The notes under the pieces are model-generated. The model saw only the letters and a list, made by a program, of their open reading frames with translations. It ran no database searches and was not told the DNA's origin. Positions 32,372-39,613 of a DNA stretch of 39,613 nt are shown one piece after another. Numbering within the stretch: position 1 is the first letter of the stretch; the number at the start of each line of letters is the position of its first letter. The stretch lies in assembly GCF_018918125.1 (NCBI RefSeq), contig NZ_JAHLQA010000041.1, positions 1 to 39,613 on the forward strand. The letters run 5' to 3'. This DNA comes from Blautia sp. MSJ-19 (GTDB lineage Bacteria > Bacillota > Clostridia > Lachnospirales > Lachnospiraceae). The position numbers were made by a program, and so were the translations under genes.

Positions 32372-33313
32372 ATGGCAGGAATTATTATCTTTGTAGTACT
32401 TATCGTACTTGTACTCTGGATCCTGGCATCCTGCATCCGTATCGTACCGCAGGCCTATGCGATCGTTGTAGAACGTCTTGGTGCGTACAAAGAAACATGG
32501 AACACAGGTATTCATTTCAAAACACCATTTATTGACCGTGTGGCACGCAGAGTCAACCTGAAAGAGCAGGTTGTGGATTTTCCACCGCAGCCGGTTATCA
32601 CAAAGGATAACGTAACGATGCAGATCGATACCGTTGTATTTTTCCAGATCACAGATCCGAAGCTTTTTGCATATGGTGTGGAAAATCCGATCATGGCAAT
32701 CGAAAATCTGTCAGCAACAACCCTTAGAAATATCATCGGTGATATGGAACTCGACGAGACACTGACATCCCGTGAAGTCATCAATACCAAAATGCGTGCA
32801 TCTCTGGATGTGGCAACAGACCCATGGGGAATCAAAGTAAACCGTGTGGAATTAAAGAACATCATTCCTCCGGCTGCGATTCAGGAAGCCATGGAGAAAC
32901 AGATGAAAGCAGAACGTGAGAGACGTGAAGCAATCCTTCGTGCAGAAGGTGAGAAGAAATCTACGATCCTTGTTGCAGAAGGTAAGAAAGAATCTGCAAT
33001 CCTTGATGCGGAAGCTGAGAAACAGGCTGCGATCCTCAAGGCTGAGGCTCAGAAAGAGCGTATGATCAAAGAGGCAGAAGGTCAGGCTGAGGCAGTTCTT
33101 AAGGTACAGCATGCGAATGCGGAGGGTATCCGAATGATCCGCGAAGCCGGTGCGGATCAGGCAGTTCTTACACTGAAGAGCCTGGAAGCGTTTGGCAAGG
33201 CGGCAGACGGTAAGGCAACCAAGATCATTATCCCGTCCGAGATCCAGGGACTGGCAGGTCTTGCATCATCTCTGAAAGAGATTGTTACGGATGAGAAGAA
33301 AACTGAAGAATGA
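32372..33313 (+). CDS. SPFH/Band 7 (stomatin-like) membrane scaffold protein
   Basis: This 313-residue protein has an N-terminal membrane anchor (~2-20), a Band 7 domain (~20-190; AYAIVVERLGAYKETWNTGIHF, PPQPVITKDNVTMQID) and a long Ala/Glu/Lys coiled coil (~190-255) with repeated AEGEKK-type units. The closest type is QmcA/paraslipin. Such proteins form membrane microdomains and often recruit proteases; NfeD upstream is the usual partner. AAGGAGG precedes the ATG. Confidence 0.93.
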   Translation: MAGIIIFVVLIVLVLWILASCIRIVPQAYAIVVERLGAYKETWNTGIHFKTPFIDRVARRVNLKEQVVDFPPQPVITKDNVTMQIDTVVFFQITDPKLFAYGVENPIMAIENLSATTLRNIIGDMELDETLTSREVINTKMRASLDVATDPWGIKVNRVELKNIIPPAAIQEAMEKQMKAERERREAILRAEGEKKSTILVAEGKKESAILDAEAEKQAAILKAEAQKERMIKEAEGQAEAVLKVQHANAEGIRMIREAGADQAVLTLKSLEAFGKAADGKATKIIIPSEIQGLAGLASSLKEIVTDEKKTEE

Positions 33314-33366
33314 TCTTTCATAAAAAATTATGATATAAAGAAACACGAGAAAGAGGAGTAACTGTT

Positions 33367-34368
33367 ATGAACTTAAAAGGACGCAATTTTCTTACACTGA
33401 AAGATTTTACACCAGAAGAGATCACATACATGATCGATCTTGCCGCTGAATTAAAAGCAAAGAAAAAAGCAGGAGAGCTTCATGAATATTACAAAGGCAA
33501 AAACATTGCCCTGATCTTCGAAAAAACAAGTACCAGAACACGTTGTGCATTTGAAGTAGCTGCTCATGATCTTGGAATGGGCAGTACATATCTGGATCCG
33601 ACCGGTTCCCAGATCGGTAAAAAAGAAAGTATTGCAGATACTGCAAGAGTTCTTGGAAGAATGTATGAAGGAATCGAATACAGAGGATTTGGACAGGATA
33701 TCGTTGAGGAACTGGCTAAATATGCAGGTGTTCCGGTATGGAATGGTCTGACAAACGAATATCATCCGACACAGATGCTGGCAGATATGCTGACCATCCG
33801 TGAACATTTCGGAGATCTCAAAGGCCGTCGTCTGGTATACATGGGTGATGCCCGTTACAACATGGGTAACTCACTGATGATCGCATGCTCCAAACTTGGT
33901 ATGCATTTTGTAGCCTGCACAACAAAGAAATATTTCCCGAATCAGGAACTGGTTGATCTGTGCAAAACTTACGCAGAGGCTTCCGGCGGAAGTGTCACTC
34001 TGACAGAAGATGTGCAGACAGGAACAAAGGACGCAGATGTTATCTATACAGATGTATGGGTATCCATGGGTGAACCGGATGAAGTATGGGAAGAACGTAT
34101 CAAAGATCTGACACCATACAAAGTAACTGCTGATGTTATGAAAAACGCAGGAGAAAAGGCAATCTTCCTTCACTGCCTGCCAGCATTCCATGACCTCAAG
34201 ACAAAGATCGGCAAGGAAATGGGAGAACGCTTCAACCTGACAGACATGGAAGTTACAGATGAAGTCTTTGAATCTGCACAGTCTCATGTATTTGATGAAG
34301 CTGAGAACCGTATGCATACGATCAAGGCTGTTATGGTTGCTACTCTTGGAGAGCCGGAGAACAAATGA
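33367..34368 (+). CDS. argF: Ornithine carbamoyltransferase
   Basis: This enzyme transfers carbamoyl from carbamoyl phosphate to ornithine, giving citrulline. The 333-residue protein has the carbamoyl-phosphate loop STRTR (55-59), HPTQ (133-136) and the ornithine-site HCLP (269-272). It is longer than the ~310-residue biosynthetic Bacillus form and close in length to catabolic ArcB types. No arginine deiminase or carbamate kinase gene is nearby, so direction is undecided. AGAGGAG lies eight bases before the ATG. The stop codon overlaps the birA start by four bases (ATGA). Confidence 0.94.
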   Translation: MNLKGRNFLTLKDFTPEEITYMIDLAAELKAKKKAGELHEYYKGKNIALIFEKTSTRTRCAFEVAAHDLGMGSTYLDPTGSQIGKKESIADTARVLGRMYEGIEYRGFGQDIVEELAKYAGVPVWNGLTNEYHPTQMLADMLTIREHFGDLKGRRLVYMGDARYNMGNSLMIACSKLGMHFVACTTKKYFPNQELVDLCKTYAEASGGSVTLTEDVQTGTKDADVIYTDVWVSMGEPDEVWEERIKDLTPYKVTADVMKNAGEKAIFLHCLPAFHDLKTKIGKEMGERFNLTDMEVTDEVFESAQSHVFDEAENRMHTIKAVMVATLGEPENK

Positions 34369-35171
34369 TAAATACTGTATATTCAAAAGAAACAATTTCA
34401 AATGAGATACATACAAAATGGGCGGGCAAAACCGTCCATTTTGCAAAAGAAACAGATTCCACGAATGAGTGGTGCAAACGCATGTCCAAAGAAAATGCAG
34501 AGCACGGAACACTGGCTGTTGCAGAATTTCAGTCTGCCGGCAAAGGAAGACTGGGACGCAAGTGGATCGCGCCGGAAGGCAGCTCGATCATGATGTCTAT
34601 TCTTCTAAGGCCGGAGTTTGAGCCGCAGTATGCATCCATGCTGACCCTTGTTATGGGACTGAGTGTGGCTCAGGCAGTCCATGAACTTGGAGTAGAAGTT
34701 TCTATCAAATGGCCGAATGATGTGGTCGTTTCCCACAAAAAGATCTGCGGAATCCTGACAGAGATGGGACTTCAGGACGGAAAGATACGTGAAGTAGTAA
34801 TTGGTCTTGGAATCAATGTGAATCTGGAAGAGATTCAGGATGACCTCAAAGATAAAGCGACTTCTCTGTATCTGGAAACAGGTAAAAAATACGACAGAAA
34901 CCGTCTGATCGGGCTGGTTATGGATAAATTTGAAATCAATTATGAGAAATTTATCCAGACCTGTGATCTCTCCATGATGCTGGATGATTACAATATGCTG
35001 CTTGCAAATAAGAGTCAGCCGGTACGTGTGCTGGACAAGCTCAACCCGTATGAGGGTGTTGCCCTGGAAATTGACAGGGATGGTGCATTGCTTGTACGTG
35101 TGGAAAGCGGAGAGATTCGTAAAGTGTGTTCCGGAGAGGTTTCTGTGCGAGGTCTGTACAGTTATATCTGA
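34365..35171 (+). CDS. birA: Biotin-[acetyl-CoA-carboxylase] ligase (monofunctional BirA)
   Basis: This enzyme attaches biotin to carboxylase carrier domains. The 268-residue protein has the biotinyl-AMP loop GKGRLGR (59-65), KWPND (115-119) and the KICGIL lysine, and a C-terminal SH3-like domain (~220-268). It lacks the N-terminal winged helix of E. coli BirA, so it should not repress biotin genes. Translation is probably coupled to argF through the ATGA overlap, an unexpected functional pairing. Confidence 0.93.
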   Translation: MINTVYSKETISNEIHTKWAGKTVHFAKETDSTNEWCKRMSKENAEHGTLAVAEFQSAGKGRLGRKWIAPEGSSIMMSILLRPEFEPQYASMLTLVMGLSVAQAVHELGVEVSIKWPNDVVVSHKKICGILTEMGLQDGKIREVVIGLGINVNLEEIQDDLKDKATSLYLETGKKYDRNRLIGLVMDKFEINYEKFIQTCDLSMMLDDYNMLLANKSQPVRVLDKLNPYEGVALEIDRDGALLVRVESGEIRKVCSGEVSVRGLYSYI

Positions 35172-35204
35172 TTTCAACTTGAATGTGTGATGAATAAAGT
35201 ATAG

Positions 35205-35231
35205 GTTGCTGTGAACGGAGTGAACAGTAAC
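35205..35231. repeat. 27-nt palindromic element, second copy
   Basis: GTTGCTGT (35205-35212) and ACAGTAAC (35224-35231) pair with one G-T, around an 11-nt loop. Aligned without gaps to 18706-18732, 21 of 27 positions are identical, including the CTGTGAA and TGAACAG blocks. Here no T run follows, so this copy is not a terminator. Confidence 0.6.
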
Positions 35232-35268
35232 TATCTGAGCAAATATAATATAGGGAGTTATGGTTTAT

Positions 35269-35631
35269 ATGTATCAGGAAAATGTTGTGCTCTGCGGTGC
35301 AAGTGCCTATGAGCAGAAATACTATTTCAACCAGGATTTTGATTCTCTTCCGGAATCAATCAAACAGGAACTGCATATTATGTGTGTGCTTTATACAGAA
35401 GAGATCGGTGGAATCCTGACGCTGGAATTTGACGAGGATGGAAATCTGCAGTTCAAGACAGAAGCACTGGATGCAGATGCCATGTATGATGAAATCGGAA
35501 GTGTTCTCAGAATCAAAAAATTGCAGACAGAAAAGAGAGAACTTCTGCAGTCACTGGAAATGTATTATCGGGTATTTTTCCTTGGAGAAACCATTGAAGA
35601 TGATGGTGAGATGATTGGTAAGGAAAGCTGA
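35269..35631 (+). CDS. Small conserved acidic protein, DUF6145-like
   Basis: This 120-residue soluble protein begins MYQENVVLCGASAYEQKYYF and continues EELHIMC-like, then GGILTLEFDEDGNL and a helical C-terminal KRELLQSLEMYYRVFFLG. From memory, it resembles a family found in Lachnospiraceae (DUF6145); function is unknown. There is no signal peptide or membrane segment. The start is uncertain: ATG 35269 has AGGGAG at 11-12 bases, and ATG 35260 has it at two to three bases, which is too close. It sits between birA and dus and ends three bases before the earliest dus start. Confidence 0.75.
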   Translation: MYQENVVLCGASAYEQKYYFNQDFDSLPESIKQELHIMCVLYTEEIGGILTLEFDEDGNLQFKTEALDADAMYDEIGSVLRIKKLQTEKRELLQSLEMYYRVFFLGETIEDDGEMIGKES

Positions 35632-35646
35632 TCTATGGGAGTACTT

Positions 35647-36612
35647 ATGAACATGAAATGGAAAATCGGGTCTGTGGAGATGGACAATCCCTTTATTCTG
35701 GCTCCGATGGCAGGTGTTACAGATCTTCCTTTCCGTATTCTGTGCAAAGAACAGGGAGCGGGGCTTTTGTGTACTGAAATGGTCAGTGCAAAAGCGATTT
35801 CCTTCCATAATAAGAATACAATTTCTCTTATGCAGATCGATCCGGCAGAGCATCCGGTTTCCATGCAGATTTTTGGCAGTGAACCGGATCTGATGGCAGA
35901 AGTGGCGAAGAGCATTGAGGAGCAGCCGTTTGATATTCTGGATATTAATATGGGCTGTCCGGTTCCGAAGGTAGTCAATAATGGGGAAGGTTCTGCTTTA
36001 TTGAAAAATCCCGAGTTGATTCGGGAAATTGTGACAAAGGTTTCGCATGCAGTGAAGAAACCAGTCACAGCGAAGATTCGTATTGGTTTTGAGGGATATC
36101 CGGTAGATGCTGTGGAGATTGCAAAGATTATTGAGGATTCCGGTGCTGCCGCAATAGCAGTCCATGGAAGAACAAGACAGCAGTATTATGCGGGAGAAGC
36201 AGACTGGGATACGATTCGCAAGATCAAAGAATCAGTGTCGATTCCTGTCATTGGAAACGGTGATGTGGATTCGCCGAAAAAAGCCGGGGCTCTGGTGCGT
36301 GAGACAGGTTGTGATGGCATTATGATCGGGCGTGCGGTGAGGGGAAATCCATGGATCTTCCGTGAGATGAATCATTATTTCACAACAGGAGAGCTGCTTT
36401 CTCGCCCGTCCTGGGAAGAGATTCGTGAAATGATCCTCCGTCATGCCAGAATGCAGATCGAATTGAAGGGTGAATTTACCGGAATCCGTGAAATGCGTAA
36501 GCATATCGCATGGTATACTTCCGGAATGAAACACAGTGCGGGGCTGCGCAGAGATTCCAATCTGGTCAGCAGTTATGAGGAACTGGAGAAGTTACTGGAC
36601 CGAACTTTGTAA
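35647..36612 (+). CDS. dus: tRNA-dihydrouridine synthase (DusB-like)
   Basis: This FMN enzyme reduces uridine to dihydrouridine in tRNA D-loops. It has LAPMAGVTDLPFR (18-30), the catalytic cysteine in NMGCPVPKV (C104), KIRIGF, VHGRTRQQYYAG and GNGDVDSP in a TIM barrel, then a helical C-terminal domain, ~321 residues in all. The start is a choice between ATG 35647 (GGAG five bases upstream), 35635 (weaker AAGGA at ten) and 35653. A terminator follows. A dus gene near greA and lysS is a common Firmicute arrangement. Confidence 0.92.
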   Translation: MNMKWKIGSVEMDNPFILAPMAGVTDLPFRILCKEQGAGLLCTEMVSAKAISFHNKNTISLMQIDPAEHPVSMQIFGSEPDLMAEVAKSIEEQPFDILDINMGCPVPKVVNNGEGSALLKNPELIREIVTKVSHAVKKPVTAKIRIGFEGYPVDAVEIAKIIEDSGAAAIAVHGRTRQQYYAGEADWDTIRKIKESVSIPVIGNGDVDSPKKAGALVRETGCDGIMIGRAVRGNPWIFREMNHYFTTGELLSRPSWEEIREMILRHARMQIELKGEFTGIREMRKHIAWYTSGMKHSAGLRRDSNLVSSYEELEKLLDRTL

Positions 36613-36634
36613 AGAGTGTTATAAAGAAATTACA

Positions 36635-36678
36635 AAAGCTGGTTTTTCGTGATTTATTGCGGAATTCCGGCTTTTTTA
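36635..36678 (+). terminator. Terminator after dus
   Basis: AAAGCTGG (36635-36642) and CCGGCTTT (36667-36674) pair with one G-T, and the T run continues to 36677. Confidence 0.75.
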
Positions 36679-36682
36679 GTTC

Positions 36683-36711
36683 TTGACAAGGTATATAGAT
36701 TTGGGTATAAT
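36683..36711 (+). promoter_or_regulatory. Full-consensus SigA promoter for greA-lysS
   Basis: TTGACA (36683-36688) and TATAAT (36706-36711) are separated by exactly 17 bp, a perfect consensus. The predicted start near 36718 leaves a leader of about 137 nt before greA, with no T-box or known riboswitch that I can recognise. Confidence 0.9.
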
Positions 36712-36855
36712 ACAGGAATTGTGAATATCCTAGAATAAGTCTGCCCGTTTTGAGGTATGATGTTTTGGGGAAACTGTTTACAGGTACTATCCCGCGAGAT
36801 ATTTGGCCGGAGTTTATGGCAGAATATCCGCCTATTTTGAAAGGGTGTAAGGATT

Positions 36856-37338
36856 ATGGAAGAAAAGAAGAATTTATTAACATATGCAGGTCTTAAGAAA
36901 CTGGAAGACGAACTGCATGATTTAAAAGTTGTCAAAAGAAAAGAAGTTGCAGGAAAGATCAAAGAAGCAAGAGAGCAGGGAGACCTTTCTGAGAACGCTG
37001 AATACGATGCAGCAAAAGATGAGCAGAGAGATATTGAAGCAAGAATTGAAGAGATCGAGAAGATCCTTAAGAATGCGGAAGTTGTTGTAGAAGACGAAGT
37101 GGATCTGGATAAGATCAGCGTTGGATGTAAAGTTAAAGTACATGACTTTGAATTCGAAGAAGATATGGAATTAAAGATCGTTGGTTCTACAGAGGCTAAC
37201 AGCCTGGAAGGCAAGATTTCCAATGAATCTCCTGTAGGAAAAGCCCTGATCGGTGCACACACAGGTGATGTTGTTGAAGTAGAAATGCCGATGGGAATCA
37301 TGAAATACAAAGTTCTGGAAATCCAGAGAAACGTTTAA
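36856..37338 (+). CDS. greA: Transcription elongation factor GreA
   Basis: GreA enters the RNA polymerase secondary channel and stimulates cleavage of backtracked RNA. The 160-residue protein has the N-terminal coiled coil (~1-78) with the tip motif GDLSENAEYDAAK (residues ~42-54), whose Asp and Glu position the catalytic metal, and a C-terminal FKBP-like domain (SPVGKALIGAHTGDVVEV). Length is standard. AAGGAT precedes the ATG. lysS follows after 31 nt, a conserved neighbour. Confidence 0.97.
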   Translation: MEEKKNLLTYAGLKKLEDELHDLKVVKRKEVAGKIKEAREQGDLSENAEYDAAKDEQRDIEARIEEIEKILKNAEVVVEDEVDLDKISVGCKVKVHDFEFEEDMELKIVGSTEANSLEGKISNESPVGKALIGAHTGDVVEVEMPMGIMKYKVLEIQRNV

Positions 37339-37369
37339 TTAAGTTAAAGAACAGAAGGAGGCCAACGAA

Positions 37370-39436
37370 GTGGCAGAGCAGAAGAAGCAGGATACAAATC
37401 AGCTGCTGAAGGTTCGTCGTGAAAAGCTTGCAGACCTGCAGGCAAATGGCAAGGACCCATTTCAGATCACAAAATTTGACCAGACACATCACTCACTTGA
37501 GGTAAAGAATCTCTATGAAGCACATGAAGCAGAGATTCTGAAAGACCACAAAACTCCGGATGTAGAAGGTCTTGATGAAGTACAGGCAAGAGAAGTCCTC
37601 AAAAAGGACTATGAAGAAAGAAGAGAGATCATGGATGCGAACCCGATCCATGTAGCAATCGCGGGCCGTATGATGTTCAAGCGTGTCATGGGTAAAGCTT
37701 CTTTCTGTAATATCCAGGACCTGCAGGGAAATATTCAGGTCTATGTGGCAAGAGATGCGATCGGAGAAGAATCCTATGCAGATTTCAAGAAATCTGATAT
37801 CGGTGATATCTTCGGACTGGAAGGTTTTGCTTTCAGAACAAGAACCGGTGAGATCTCTATCCATGCAGAAAAAATGACAATGTTATCCAAGAGTTTACAG
37901 ATTCTTCCGGAGAAATTCCACGGACTGACAGATACAGATACCCGTTATCGTCAGAGATATGTAGACCTTATCATGAATCAGGACAGCAAGAATGTATTTA
38001 TCAAACGTTCCCAGATCCTGAAAGAGATCCGTAACTTCCTTGCAGGACGCGACTTCATGGAAGTTGAGACACCAATGCTGGTTTCCAACGCAGGTGGTGC
38101 CGCTGCAAGACCGTTTGAAACACATTACAATGCACTGAACGAAGATGTTAAGCTTCGTATTTCTCTGGAACTCTACCTCAAGAGACTGATCGTTGGTGGT
38201 CTTGAGAGAGTTTATGAGATCGGCCGTGTATTCCGTAATGAGGGCGTTGATACCCGTCACAACCCGGAATTCACTCTGATGGAGCTTTATCAGGCATATA
38301 CAGATTATGAGGGAATGATGGAACTGACAGAGTCCATGTTCCGTTACCTGGCTGAGAAGGTTTGTGGTTCCACAAAGATTTCCTACAATGGTATCGAGAT
38401 CGACCTTGGTAAGCCGTTTGAACGTCTGACCATGAATGATGCGATTAAGAAATATGCAGGAATCGACTTTGACGAAGTAGCAGATGATGAAGCAGCCAAG
38501 AAACTTGCTGCTGAGCATCATATTGAATATGAGGAGCGCCATAAGAAAGGTGATATCATCAACCTCTTCTTCGAAGAATACTGTGAGAAAGAGCTGATCC
38601 AGCCGACATTCATCATGGATCACCCGATCGAGATTTCTCCGCTGACCAAGAAGAAACCTTCTGATCCGAATAAGGTAGAGCGTTTCGAACTTTTCATCAA
38701 TACATGGGAAATGTGTAACGCATACTCCGAGCTGAACGACCCGATCGATCAGAGAGAGCGTTTCAAAGCCCAGGATGCTCTTGCTGATGCCGGTGATGAG
38801 GAAGCAAACCATACAGATGAAGACTTCCTGAACGCACTGGAGATCGGTATGCCGCCTACAGGTGGTATCGGATACGGAATCGACCGTCTGGTTATGCTCC
38901 TGACAGACAGCCAGGCAATCAGAGACGTACTTCTGTTCCCAACAATGAAGTCACTGGATTCTGATAAGAATTCTGCGAAGTCAGAAAACAGCACTTCCAC
39001 AGAAGAAGCTCAGGCAAACGACAACAACGGATTCTTCACACCAAATGAGAAGATCAACTTCTCCAATGTAAAGGTTGAGCCACTGTTTGAAGAAGATGTT
39101 GATTTCGATACATTCAGCAAATCTGACTTCCGTGCAGTGAAGGTTAAAGAGTGTGTTGCAGTTCCGAAGAGCAAGAAGCTCCTTCAGTTCACTCTGGATG
39201 ATGGAACAGGCACAGACCGTACTATCCTTTCCGGAATCCACGCTTACTACGAGCCAGAAGAACTGGTAGGCAAAACCTTGATCGCCATCACAAACCTGCC
39301 GCCACGTAAAATGATGGGAATCGAATCCTGTGGTATGTTGCTCAGTGCAGTAAATAACCTTAAGGATTCCGAGGATGAAGAACTTCATCTGATCATGGTT
39401 GATAACCATATCCCGGCTGGGGCGAAGCTGTACTAA
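37370..39436 (+). CDS. lysS: Lysyl-tRNA synthetase (class II) with C-terminal tRNA-binding domain
   Basis: This enzyme charges tRNA-Lys. The core has an anticodon-binding OB fold (~70-175), [18 protein letters not shown] (~239-256), motif 2 near 280-300 ([19 protein letters not shown]) and motif 3 [14 protein letters not shown] (~500-513). After a Ser/Asn-rich linker (~530-553) comes an extra ~110 residues, [20 protein letters not shown] then [17 protein letters not shown]. This is the Trbp111/EMAP-II tRNA-binding OB fold normally seen at the end of MetRS. Ordinary bacterial LysRS is ~490-510 residues; this is 688. The start is GTG 37370 after AAGGAGG. It is co-transcribed with greA. Confidence 0.95.
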   Translation: MAEQKKQDTNQLLKVRREKLADLQANGKDPFQITKFDQTHHSLEVKNLYEAHEAEILKDHKTPDVEGLDEVQAREVLKKDYEERREIMDANPIHVAIAGRMMFKRVMGKASFCNIQDLQGNIQVYVARDAIGEESYADFKKSDIGDIFGLEGFAFRTRTGEISIHAEKMTMLSKSLQILPEKFHGLTDTDTRYRQRYVDLIMNQDSKNVFIKRSQILKEIRNFLAGRDFMEVETPMLVSNAGGAAARPFETHYNALNEDVKLRISLELYLKRLIVGGLERVYEIGRVFRNEGVDTRHNPEFTLMELYQAYTDYEGMMELTESMFRYLAEKVCGSTKISYNGIEIDLGKPFERLTMNDAIKKYAGIDFDEVADDEAAKKLAAEHHIEYEERHKKGDIINLFFEEYCEKELIQPTFIMDHPIEISPLTKKKPSDPNKVERFELFINTWEMCNAYSELNDPIDQRERFKAQDALADAGDEEANHTDEDFLNALEIGMPPTGGIGYGIDRLVMLLTDSQAIRDVLLFPTMKSLDSDKNSAKSENSTSTEEAQANDNNGFFTPNEKINFSNVKVEPLFEEDVDFDTFSKSDFRAVKVKECVAVPKSKKLLQFTLDDGTGTDRTILSGIHAYYEPEELVGKTLIAITNLPPRKMMGIESCGMLLSAVNNLKDSEDEELHLIMVDNHIPAGAKLY

Positions 39437-39452
39437 GATAAGAGAATATATA

Positions 39453-39480
39453 GAGGGGCTGGATTGAATTCCAGCCCCTC
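39453..39480 (+). terminator. Hairpin after lysS
   Basis: GAGGGGCTGGA (39453-39463) and TCCAGCCCCTC (39470-39480) form a perfect 11-bp stem with a 6-nt loop, 16 nt after the lysS stop. No T run follows, so it may protect the 3' end rather than terminate by itself. Confidence 0.6.
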
Positions 39481-39535
39481 AGATTATAGACAAAGGGGCT
39501 GTCGGTTAATAATGATTTTTAACAACATCAGCTCC

Positions 39536-39600
39536 AAATAAAATTATCCCGGCAAGTACAAGGCTTTTATGCTTGCAGCTTGTGCGGGATAGTTTTATTT
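39536..39600 (+). terminator. Second, longer terminator downstream of lysS
   Basis: AAATAAAATTATCCCG (39536-39551) pairs with CGGGATAGTTTTATTT (39585-39600) over 16 bp, with an inner GCAAG/CTTGC stem. The A-rich left and T-rich right arms allow termination in both directions. Between the two hairpins I see no gene, and the window ends 13 bases later. Confidence 0.7.
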
Positions 39601-39613
39601 TAACGAACAGTTT

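Overview
The window looks like chromosomal DNA of a spore-forming, Gram-positive member of the Clostridia, most likely a Lachnospiraceae species close to Blautia or Ruminococcus. The support is spoIID-spoIIQ and spoVT, CUT1-type sugar ABC genes with no local ATPase, SPFH/NfeD, CvfB, strong AGGAGG ribosome sites, and tRNAs that do not encode their 3' CCA. The genus is an inference; only the class and sporulation gene content are well supported. I see no phage, plasmid, insertion sequence or CRISPR array.

Layout. Bases 1-944 are the end of an rRNA operon: the 23S 3' end, no 5S, then tRNA-Asp, Val, Tyr, Thr, Met, Phe and Lys, closed by a terminator. Bases 945-5760 hold a doubtful small secreted ORF that contains a cluster of DnaA boxes, a membrane metallophosphoesterase, spoIID-spoIIQ (the SpoIIQ LytM domain has lost its zinc ligands), a GIY-YIG protein and a hemolysin III/TrhA homologue. 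Bases 5920-10500 are a two-gene unit: a lipoprotein solute-binding protein and a membrane receptor with GGDEF and EAL domains. Next come spoVT, then three genes on the minus strand: DAHP synthase, a VanY-like peptidase and nicotinate phosphoribosyltransferase.

Bases 14725-16372 are a second, cytosolic signalling pair: a V4R ligand-binding protein and a HAMP-GGDEF diguanylate cyclase with an intact I-site. A tRNA-Gln, an acyl-ACP thioesterase between two hairpin-dense intergenic stretches, cvfB and dnaE follow. Bases 22310-28368 form an uptake island: a divergent AraC regulator, a glycerophosphodiesterase-like enzyme, a CUT1 ABC binding protein with two permeases, and an intracellular esterase. 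Two tandem MgtC paralogues come after it. The last 10 kb is housekeeping: pfkA, a SpoU methyltransferase, nfeD-stomatin, ornithine carbamoyltransferase-birA, a small conserved protein, dus, greA, and lysS carrying a C-terminal tRNA-binding domain.

How the parts work together. Two c-di-GMP modules lie about 4 kb apart. One is set up to sense an extracellular ligand (binding protein plus Cache receptor), and its best-conserved catalytic domain is the c-di-GMP phosphodiesterase. The other is set up to sense an intracellular small molecule and has a canonical cyclase. The region therefore has both arms of a c-di-GMP circuit with different inputs. The most interesting non-coding signals are the DnaA-box cluster at 1304-1412, a 27-nt palindromic element present twice (18706 and 35205), the hairpin arrays around the thioesterase gene, and perfect palindromes before spoVT, the tRNA-Gln gene and the first solute-binding protein gene.
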